Shown: positions 1 to 6,224 of the stretch, piece by piece
Layout of the letters: every line of letters starts with the position of its first letter
Position numbering within the stretch: position 1 is the stretch's first letter
Assembly (NCBI GenBank): GCA_020057805.1
Contig: JAGVFD010000145.1
Coordinates: 1-6,224 of the forward strand
Origin: Sideroxydans sp.
GTDB taxonomy: Bacteria; Pseudomonadota; Gammaproteobacteria; Burkholderiales; Gallionellaceae
Reading direction: 5' to 3'
DNA length: 6,224 nt
Made by a program: the position numbers and the translations under genes
Notes under the pieces: model-generated
What the model was told of the DNA's origin: nothing
The model's database searches: none
The model's input: the letters and a program-made list of their open reading frames with translations, nothing else

Positions 1-683
1 ACGGTACTGCCGTACCAGGACAGTGTGTTACTTGCCATAACGGGCGCATCGCACAGGGTAAAACCAGCAGCGTTAAACATAACAGTGTGCTGGGGCAAAG
101 CGCTTGCGATAGCTGTCATCGCACGTCAGCATGGTTGGTGACGGGGTATTGGAATCACACGAACAATGCGCTCTACACTTATTCTGGGCAGAGTTGTGTG
201 AACTGCCATAGTGCAACGGGCATTGCGAGTGAAAAGATTCAATCTGCCAGTCACATGCCCCTTTCTATGGGTGGGCTCACTTTTTCCGATTGCCGTTCAT
301 GCCACACCAATTACGCTAGTTTCTACGCGGCGCGTTACGACCACGCAGATGCAACAGCCTGTACTAACTGCCATAACGGCGCATACAGCGGCGTAAAAGG
401 TAAGACGGCTGGACGTCACGTGACGTACACGGGGGCTCCAGAGTGCAGTGCTTGTCACTCAACTACGTCGTGGCGCAGTGCGCTGCCAAGCGTGACCTTG
501 CACACGAGCTATTTCGTTGGACAAACTTGCCAAACTTGTCATGCCTCAAACAGCCCTATTTCAGGCGGCAAGAAAGATGATGAGCATGGTGGAAGATTTA
601 ACGCAGGCGTACCCGATTGTTCTTCTGCTGGCTGTCACCGTCCGCTAGGAACAAAGGGCTCGGCCTATTCCAACTGGGATTAA
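1..683 (+). CDS. Multihaem c-type cytochrome, C-terminal part (5' end outside window)
   Basis: The frame is open from the first complete codon at position 3 to the TAA at 681-683, giving 226 visible residues. A GTG at 87 is internal, because a CxxCH motif (bases 24-38) lies upstream of it in frame. Seven CxxCH motifs are visible: CVTCH, CDSCH, CVNCH, CRSCH, CTNCH, CSACH and CQTCH, starting at bases 24, 105, 195, 291, 360, 444 and 528. A CX4CH motif (CSSAGCH) starts at 618. Their first Cys residues are 23-32 residues apart. Each of the first seven haem sites has a further His 17-19 residues after its first Cys, a plausible distal iron ligand. Such proteins carry covalently bound haem and transfer electrons in the periplasm or at the cell surface. 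The signal peptide, any lipobox and the total haem number lie outside the window. The gene precedes an outer-membrane barrel gene by 87 bp, which suggests a shared job in electron transfer across the outer membrane (inference). The multihaem identity is very secure; substrate and location are not known. Confidence 0.93.
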   Translation, partial: GTAVPGQCVTCHNGRIAQGKTSSVKHNSVLGQSACDSCHRTSAWLVTGYWNHTNNALYTYSGQSCVNCHSATGIASEKIQSASHMPLSMGGLTFSDCRSCHTNYASFYAARYDHADATACTNCHNGAYSGVKGKTAGRHVTYTGAPECSACHSTTSWRSALPSVTLHTSYFVGQTCQTCHASNSPISGGKKDDEHGGRFNAGVPDCSSAGCHRPLGTKGSAYSNWD

Positions 684-770
684 GCACCCAGTGGAATGAG
701 CGAGAGTAAATTTTTTTGCAAAGTACTTTTACAACAGAACAACGATAAAACAGCTGGATAGGAGTGGTCG

Positions 771-2924
771 ATGAAACGTAATTACTTTACCCGATTGATT
801 CAAATGAGCGCGCTTTCAGTCATTGCGTTGTGCGCGCAAACGGCCAGCGCTTTACCTTTGGACGATGTGCAATTGGAATATCGGACGGACGGCATTGTGG
901 CCACCATTCGCATGACTTCTCCCGTTAAATATACGCGGCACTTTCCCGAACGCAGCGGCAATACGCTGGAGATTTTTTATGACCGCACACCCGCTGTAAA
1001 AGCAGATGAAGTGTGGGCCGATAACGAAGTGCGTAAGTCGCCGCCTTCAGGTTTGATTCCTAGTTTTACCGTCACCACCCGCGATCAAAAAACCAAACCC
1101 AAGTTGGTGATTGAGTTTTCGCGTGAGGCGAATTTCAGCGTGAGCCCTGGCAAAGATAATCAAAGTTTCTTGATTACCATTCGCCCAGACAGGCAGCAGG
1201 CGGCGCCTGTTGAGTTGCCCGCATTGCCCTTTGTTAAGCCTGAAGCCGTCGCGCCTGCGGGCAAAGTGTTGACGACAGAAGAAACCAATGTGGCCGAAAA
1301 TAACAAACAAGCGCATGCACTGATGGTGCAAGGTCGTGATGCATTGGCGGCAAAAAATAATGAAGGGGCGGTTGAGGCGTTTAACAAGTTGCTCATGTTG
1401 CCGCCCAATGATTACACCGAAGCGGGGCAGGAGTGGGTGGGGGTGGCGCGTCAACGTGCGGGGCAGTTTGATAAGGCGAAAACCGAGTTCGACTTGTATT
1501 TGAATCTGTACCCGCAAAGTGAAGGCGTGCCACGGGTGATGCAGCGTCTGGCGAATTTGGATGGCAAGAATGAAGCGGATGGCATTGTGGAAACGGCCGA
1601 GAAAAAGCGTGCCGAACGTTGGATGGCTTTTGGTAGCGTATCGTCACATTACTATTTTGGACGCAGCAAAATTGATTCGACGCAAATGTTCAACAACGTG
1701 CCTGAAACACAGACTTTCTCACTCACCGACCAAAGCATGATGATTAACACAGAGGATGTGTCGGGGCGGTATGTGAACGAGGATTACGATGGACGTTTAG
1801 TGTTCCGTGGTTCAAATACCTTAAATTTCTTGTCTAAAAAATCCAATCAAAACCGCGTGAGTGCGCTGTACGGCGAAGTTAAAAATCGCAAGCAGGAATA
1901 CCTGATTCGCGTGGGTCGCCAGTCGGCTTATGGCGGTGGGGTGATGGGGCGCTTCGACGGCGTGGCAGGCTCCTATGGCGAAGCACAGACCTTGCGCGTG
2001 AATGGCGTGGCAGGCGCTCTGTCGGATTACTCGCAGGGTACGATGCCCACTTTCTTTGGCGCCAGCGTGGATAGCGGCGCGTTCTCGGTCTACGGTATCA
2101 ATCAAAGTGTGAGCGGGATACTAGACCGCCGCGCAGTGGGGTCAGAGTGGCGTTATTTTGAAGATAAAACGACGGCATTCGCGATGGTAGATTACGACGC
2201 CAACTTCAAAGCCTTGAATGCCACGCAATTGATGGGTTCTTATAGTATTTCGGATGCGATTGCGCTGAATTTCATGGCGGATCGTCGCAGGACGCCTTCC
2301 TTAAGTATTCGCAATGCCTTAAATGGTGCGGCGACGTCAAACGTGAATGATTTGCTGCAAGCTTCATCGGCCAGCAGTTTGCGCAGCTTGGCCTTGGCGC
2401 GTACGGCTACCTCGACCCTAGCGCAAATGGGCGCTAGCATGGCGCTTAAAGGCAATTGGCAGGTGAGTGGCGATATGCGCGTTTCAAATACAACGGCTAC
2501 TGCGGCCAGTGGAACGACTGCGTTGGAGGGTATTCTGATTGCAACGCCTAGTCGGGGGGCAGAGAAGAGTGTAACCGCGCAAGTGATTGGTAGCAGCAAG
2601 GTGTTGGCGAATGACATTTGGTCAGCCAGCACTACCTATAACACCAGCGGTACGGTGAAGGGCTATTCGATTTTCATGTACAACCACAATCAGTTTGGGA
2701 ATGCGTGGATGGTGGATACCTCGTTTCAACTGTATCGTCAGACTGACCAGTTTGGTGGTGTGACTACACGCACCTCGCCCACTTTGCGTGGATCGTATCG
2801 TATGAAGGAGCAATTCACCTTTGATATGGATATGGGTTACGAGAGTACGAAAAGTAACGGCACTCAAGTATCGGTTGCGACTTCTCGCTTCTTTACATCG
2901 GCAGGGGTGCGCTGGGACTTCTAA
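771..2924 (+). CDS. Outer-membrane beta-barrel (porin-like) protein with N-terminal AMIN-like and TPR-like regions
   Basis: The 717-residue product starts with a Sec signal peptide: basic MKR, a hydrophobic core at about residues 9-22, and a likely cleavage after ASA-27. Cys21 is preceded by Leu, not a lipobox small residue, so it is probably not a lipoprotein. Residues 30-140 are beta-rich and AMIN-like. A proline-rich linker (about 143-165) follows. Residues 180-262 look like two to three TPR helices (for example EGAVEAFNKLL, then FDKAKTEFDLYLNLYP). From about 285 to the end, alternating aromatic/polar strands and short turns indicate a beta-barrel, and the terminal V-R-W-D-F with Phe last is the usual outer-membrane assembly signal. 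No CxxCH is present. The ATG at 771 has TAGGAG (759-764) six bases upstream. Following a multihaem cytochrome gene, it may be the barrel of a porin-cytochrome conduit. TPR-plus-barrel layouts also occur in polysaccharide exporters (PgaA, BcsC, PelB), so that alternative stands. Outer-membrane location is well supported; function is inferred from context. Confidence 0.85.
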   Translation: MKRNYFTRLIQMSALSVIALCAQTASALPLDDVQLEYRTDGIVATIRMTSPVKYTRHFPERSGNTLEIFYDRTPAVKADEVWADNEVRKSPPSGLIPSFTVTTRDQKTKPKLVIEFSREANFSVSPGKDNQSFLITIRPDRQQAAPVELPALPFVKPEAVAPAGKVLTTEETNVAENNKQAHALMVQGRDALAAKNNEGAVEAFNKLLMLPPNDYTEAGQEWVGVARQRAGQFDKAKTEFDLYLNLYPQSEGVPRVMQRLANLDGKNEADGIVETAEKKRAERWMAFGSVSSHYYFGRSKIDSTQMFNNVPETQTFSLTDQSMMINTEDVSGRYVNEDYDGRLVFRGSNTLNFLSKKSNQNRVSALYGEVKNRKQEYLIRVGRQSAYGGGVMGRFDGVAGSYGEAQTLRVNGVAGALSDYSQGTMPTFFGASVDSGAFSVYGINQSVSGILDRRAVGSEWRYFEDKTTAFAMVDYDANFKALNATQLMGSYSISDAIALNFMADRRRTPSLSIRNALNGAATSNVNDLLQASSASSLRSLALARTATSTLAQMGASMALKGNWQVSGDMRVSNTTATAASGTTALEGILIATPSRGAEKSVTAQVIGSSKVLANDIWSASTTYNTSGTVKGYSIFMYNHNQFGNAWMVDTSFQLYRQTDQFGGVTTRTSPTLRGSYRMKEQFTFDMDMGYESTKSNGTQVSVATSRFFTSAGVRWDF

Positions 2925-2948
2925 TTTGTAAGTTTGAGTTCAGATACG

Positions 2949-2978
2949 AGGCCGTCGAAGTGATTCGATGGCCTTTTT
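2949..2978 (+). terminator. Rho-independent terminator after the barrel gene
   Basis: The inverted repeat AGGCCGTCGAA (2949-2959) and TTCGATGGCCT (2964-2974) forms an 11-bp stem with one G-T wobble around the tetraloop GTGA. The U run is 2974-2978. It starts 24 bases after the barrel stop codon, so it closes the cytochrome/barrel transcript and separates it from sucCD. Confidence 0.9.
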
Positions 2979-3045
2979 GCATTTGGCTCAACTAATTTGA
3001 GTGTCAGTCTGGTAAATTCCAGCCTTCCTATTCTAGGGGCACATC

Positions 3046-4211
<1,166 letters not shown>

Positions 4212-4215
<4 letters not shown>

Positions 4216-5093
4216 GCATCCTTATCAATAAAAACACACGTGTCATTACCCAAGGTATGACAGGCAAGGTGGGGCAGTTTCATACCTTCCATTGCAAGAG
4301 CTATGCGAATGGTGCGAACTGTTTCGTGGCAGGCGTGAATCCGAAAAAGGCGGGCGAGGATTTCGAAGGCATCCCCGTGTATGCCAGCGTGCTGGATGCA
4401 AAGAAGGCTACGGGTGCGACAGTGTCAGTCATCTACGTTCCGCCCTCAGGTGCGGCAGCTGCGATTGACGAAGCGGTTGAAGCAGATCTCGACTTGGTCA
4501 TTTGCATTACCGAGGGAATCCCCGTGCATGACATGGTGAAGACGCGCTACAAGATGCAAGGCAAGAAGACCATTCTTATCGGGCCAAATTGTCCAGGACT
4601 TATCACGCCAGACGAAATCAAGATCGGGATCATGCCGGGGCATATCCATAAGAAGGGGCGCATCGGTGTGGTGTCGCGTTCGGGCACGTTGACGTATGAG
4701 GCGGTCGGTCAGCTGTCTGCGTTAGGGATGGGGCAGTCTTCTTGCGTCGGTATTGGCGGCGATCCCATCAATGGGCTGAAGCACATTGATGTGTTGCGCC
4801 TGTTCAATGACGACCCTGAAACGGATGCCGTGGTGATGGTGGGAGAGATTGGCGGTAGCGATGAGGAAGAATGCGCGCGCTGGATTAAGGACAACATGAA
4901 GAAGCCCGTGGTGGGATTTATCGCGGGGGTCACTGCACCGCCGGGCAAACGCATGGGCCATGCAGGGGCGATTATTTCCGGCGGACAAGGTGGGGCAAAT
5001 GAGAAGCTGGCGGTGATGGAAGAGAGTGGTATCCATATCACTCGTAATCCAGCTGAAATGGGACGTGTTATGCAAAAAGTGTTGAAAATGTGA
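4212..5093 (+). CDS. sucD: Succinyl-CoA synthetase (ADP-forming), alpha subunit
   Basis: This subunit binds CoA and carries the phosphohistidine intermediate of the enzyme. The 293 residues are slightly longer than E. coli SucD (289). The CoA-binding Rossmann domain has [11 protein letters not shown] (14-24) and [16 protein letters not shown] (98-104) and GPNCPG (124-129) follow, then [13 protein letters not shown] (153-165) and CVGIGGDP (178-185). The catalytic His is His250 in [14 protein letters not shown], equivalent to His246 in E. coli. All key motifs are intact, so the enzyme should be active. The start overlaps the sucC stop by four bases and has its own strong ribosome binding site. 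The TGA stop at 5091-5093 is the first part of a TGAAGGG tandem array, so a change in repeat number would not alter the protein. No ordinary terminator follows. Confidence 0.98.
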
Positions 5094-5149
5094 AGGGTGA
5101 AGGGTGAAGGGTGAAGGGTGAAGGGTGAAGGGTGAAGGGTGAAGGGTGA
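5091..5149 (+). repeat. Perfect heptanucleotide tandem array (TGAAGGG), 8.4 copies
   Basis: Eight complete TGAAGGG units run from 5091 to 5146, followed by TGA at 5147-5149, with no mismatch. The sucD stop codon is the first three bases of unit one. Because 7 is not a multiple of 3, every forward frame meets a TGA inside the array, so it is not coding. The + strand is entirely G, A and T, with a strong G bias. Perfect short arrays of this kind can change copy number by replication slippage. Confidence 0.97.
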
Positions 5150-5157
5150 GTTTTACT

Positions 5158-5197
5158 CTTCTCTCTTGAGCACCGCAGGTGCGCCCCCTTCTCTCTT
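5158..5197 (+). repeat. 10-bp direct repeats flanking a small palindrome
   Basis: CTTCTCTCTT occurs at 5158-5167 and again at 5188-5197, 30 bp apart. Between them, GCACC (5170-5174) and GGTGC (5178-5182) form a perfect 5-bp inverted repeat with loop GCA. No T run follows the palindrome, so it is not an obvious terminator. The stretch is pyrimidine-rich, the opposite strand bias to the adjacent heptamer array. It could be an operator-like site, a degenerate repeat or chance low complexity; function is unknown. Confidence 0.6.
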
Positions 5198-5219
5198 CCC
5201 TAATTTTTTATAAGGGAAG
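5195..5219 (+). promoter_or_regulatory. Hairpin overlapping the terC ribosome binding site
   Basis: CTTCCCT (5195-5201) and AGGGAAG (5213-5219) are perfect reverse complements. Two further A-T pairs inside leave a U-rich five-base loop (5205-5209). The 3' arm is the only Shine-Dalgarno-like sequence for terC and ends five bases before its ATG at 5225. If the hairpin forms in the mRNA it would hide the ribosome binding site. The stem is only 7 bp with a weak inner part, so it may open easily. A regulatory role is inferred. Confidence 0.5.
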
Positions 5220-5224
5220 CGTAA

Positions 5225-5959
5225 ATGTTAGAAATGTTCTCTGCGCCGCAGTTCTGGGTGGATGTCTTAAAAATTATTATGATTGATCTGCTGTTGTCCG
5301 GAGACAACGCGGTGGTGATTGCTTTGGCTTGTCGCAATTTGCCACCTGCGCAACGTCGTCAAGGCATTCTTTACGGCGTGGGCGGTGCGATTGGTTTGCG
5401 TGTTGTGCTTACCTTCTTCGCTGTTAGTTTGCTGGCGTTACCTTACTTAAAATTGGTCGGCGCTTTCTTGCTAATTTGGATTGGTATTAAATTAATTTTG
5501 CCTGAAGACGAAGGTCATGGCGAAGGTAATATCAAAGCAGAGACGCAATTGTGGGCGGCCGTGAAGACTATCATCATTGCCGACTTTGTGATGAGCTTGG
5601 ATAACGTGTTAGGCGTGGCAGCGGCGGCGAAAGGAAATACTTTCTTGCTCGTGTTCGGTTTGCTCATCAGCATTCCGCTTATCGCGTGGAGTAGCCAGTT
5701 GGTGTTGAAACTGATTGATCGCTTCCCGTCCATTATTTTGGCAGGTGGGGCATTGTTGGGTTATGTGGCGGGCGAGATGTTGGTGACAGAGACTGTGTTT
5801 AAGCCATGGGTGGACGCGCAGCACCTGTTGCATTGGATTGTCCCTGCGGCTTGCGCAATTTTGGTACTTACCATGGGTAAATGGTTAGCGCTACGCAAAG
5901 TGGCTTCAAGTAAGGCGGTGGATTTGCTGGATGAGCGAGTTGAAGCCGATAAAAAGTAA
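5225..5959 (+). CDS. TerC/YjbE-family integral membrane protein, probable metal (Mn2+) exporter
   Basis: The 244-residue protein is strongly hydrophobic, with about seven predicted membrane helices (roughly residues 10-34, 46-70, 74-92, 109-132, 137-158, 168-185 and 201-219). The two TerC signature motifs are present: D-L-L-L-S-G-D-N-A (21-29) in the first helix and A-D-F-V-M-S-L-D-N-V (119-128) in the fourth. Their acidic residues and Asn are thought to bind metal. Family members such as Bacillus YjbE/MeeF and E. coli Alx are linked to manganese export, and the founding TerC to tellurite resistance; export of Mn2+ is therefore a family-based guess. The acidic loop near 93-100 (PEDEGHGE) and the charged C-terminus (about 222-244) are probably outside the membrane. 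AAGGGAAG (5212-5219) supports the ATG at 5225 over Met4. I saw no yybP-ykoY manganese riboswitch upstream. A universal stress gene follows after 18 bp. Confidence 0.9.
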   Translation: MLEMFSAPQFWVDVLKIIMIDLLLSGDNAVVIALACRNLPPAQRRQGILYGVGGAIGLRVVLTFFAVSLLALPYLKLVGAFLLIWIGIKLILPEDEGHGEGNIKAETQLWAAVKTIIIADFVMSLDNVLGVAAAAKGNTFLLVFGLLISIPLIAWSSQLVLKLIDRFPSIILAGGALLGYVAGEMLVTETVFKPWVDAQHLLHWIVPAACAILVLTMGKWLALRKVASSKAVDLLDERVEADKK

Positions 5960-5962
5960 TCT

Positions 5963-5970
5963 AGGGAAGG
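5963..5970 (+). promoter_or_regulatory. Ribosome binding site of the universal stress protein gene
   Basis: AGGGAAGG lies seven bases before the ATG at 5978 and closely resembles the terC site (AAGGGAAG). A GTG at 5975 is in frame directly before the ATG. The ATG is preferred because MKILIAVDGS is the normal UspA beginning. Confidence 0.6.
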
Positions 5971-5977
5971 ATTTGTG

Positions 5978-6224
5978 ATGAAGATTTTGATTGCGGTAGA
6001 TGGCTCTGAACTGGCGCTGGGTGCGGTGAAATATGCGGTAAAACTATCTGCTCAAATGAAGCAAGCGCCTGAGCTTTTATTGTTGAATGTGCAATGGAAT
6101 GTGGCGGCGGGTAACGTTAAGCTGTTTATCAATCAAGACACACTCAATGATTATTATCGAGAGCAGGGTATGACGGCGCTAGAAAAAGCGCGCGCCTTAT
6201 TGGATGAAGCTAATCTGCCCTATC
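5978..6224 (+). CDS. Universal stress protein, UspA family (3' end outside window)
   Basis: The 82 visible residues open with MKILIAVDGSELA, the first beta strand of the Usp alpha/beta fold with the conserved Asp8 that contacts adenine in ATP-binding members. A helix (about 13-28) and a second strand PELLLLNVQW (31-40) follow, then a helical stretch with DYYREQGMTALEKARALLDEA (58-78 by rough boundaries). Usp domains are usually about 140-150 residues, so a little more than half is seen. The G-X2-G-X9-G-S/T motif that separates ATP-binding from non-binding members would lie beyond the edge, so nucleotide binding cannot be judged. The 18-bp gap to terC without a terminator suggests cotranscription. 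The role is general stress tolerance; the specific trigger is unknown. Confidence 0.92.
   Translation, partial: MKILIAVDGSELALGAVKYAVKLSAQMKQAPELLLLNVQWNVAAGNVKLFINQDTLNDYYREQGMTALEKARALLDEANLPY

Noticed and set aside
87..89. GTG at 87 as the start of the cytochrome gene
   Set aside because: The same frame is open to the window edge and contains a CVTCH haem motif at 24-38, so the gene begins upstream of the window.
673..717. Hairpin ACTGGG/CCCAGT (673-678 with 687-692) over the cytochrome stop codon, followed by a run of seven T (711-717), as a terminator
   Set aside because: The T run starts 19 bases after the stem, too far for a Rho-independent terminator, and the stem is only 6 bp with an 8-base loop.
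716..756. Promoter for the barrel gene, with TTGCAA or TTTACA as -35 and GATAAA as -10
   Set aside because: No pair has 16-18 bp spacing: TTGCAA to GATAAA is 22 bp and TTTACA to GATAAA is 10 bp. Readthrough from the cytochrome gene is as likely.
1047..1517. Long minus-strand open frame inside the barrel gene, and similar ones at 3238-3807, 3804-4166 and 4709-5041
   Set aside because: They lie wholly opposite well-supported genes, have no recognisable domains, and read as low-quality His/Arg/Ser-rich shadows.
1959..2015. 12-bp direct repeat GGCGTGGCAGGC at 1959-1970 and 2004-2015
   Set aside because: It is 45 bp apart, in frame, and encodes the short repeated Gly-Val-Ala-Gly turn in the barrel; this is explained by protein sequence and shows no wider duplication.
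2979..3045. sigma70 promoter for sucCD (TTGAGT at 2997, TGGTAAATT at 3010, TATTCT at 3029)
   Set aside because: A promoter must exist after the terminator, but none of these boxes pair at proper spacing or match well, so no position is claimed.
5209..5214. TATAAG as a -10 box for terC
   Set aside because: Transcription would start at about 5221, removing the Shine-Dalgarno sequence, and no -35 lies at the right distance.

Overview
All genes in this window read on the + strand, and base composition looks moderate. The gene content suggests a Gram-negative bacterium, most likely a betaproteobacterium. SucC and SucD are of the proteobacterial type, there is an outer-membrane beta-barrel protein, and sucCD is followed by a TerC-family gene, a neighbourhood I associate from memory with betaproteobacteria. 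A multihaem c-type cytochrome next to a large barrel protein would suit an organism that moves electrons across its outer membrane, for example a Gallionella/Sideroxydans-like iron oxidiser. That last step is inference; nothing here identifies the species.

Region 1 (1-2978) is respiratory or accessory. It opens inside a multihaem cytochrome c whose last 226 residues carry eight haem-attachment motifs arranged as four two-haem modules. After 87 bp comes a 717-residue exported protein with an N-terminal beta-rich (AMIN-like) region, a TPR-like segment and a C-terminal beta-barrel ending in Phe. A strong intrinsic terminator closes this unit. The pair can be read as a cytochrome plus its outer-membrane partner, in the manner of porin-cytochrome conduits.

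Region 2 (3046-5093) is housekeeping: sucC and sucD encode the two subunits of ADP-forming succinyl-CoA synthetase (TCA cycle). They overlap by 4 bp and are presumably translationally coupled.

Region 3 (5091-5224) is a short but structured intergenic stretch. It holds an array of 8.4 perfect TGAAGGG heptamers whose first three bases are the sucD stop codon, then a pyrimidine-rich stretch with a 10-bp direct repeat around a small palindrome, and a hairpin whose 3' arm is the terC ribosome binding site.

Region 4 (5225-6224) holds a TerC/YjbE-type membrane protein (probable metal, possibly Mn2+, exporter) and, 18 bp downstream, the start of a UspA-family universal stress protein cut by the window edge.

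No tRNA, rRNA, CRISPR array, insertion sequence or known riboswitch was recognised. The points most worth following up are the cytochrome/barrel pair with its regular haem modules, and the heptamer array with the adjacent hairpin between sucD and terC.
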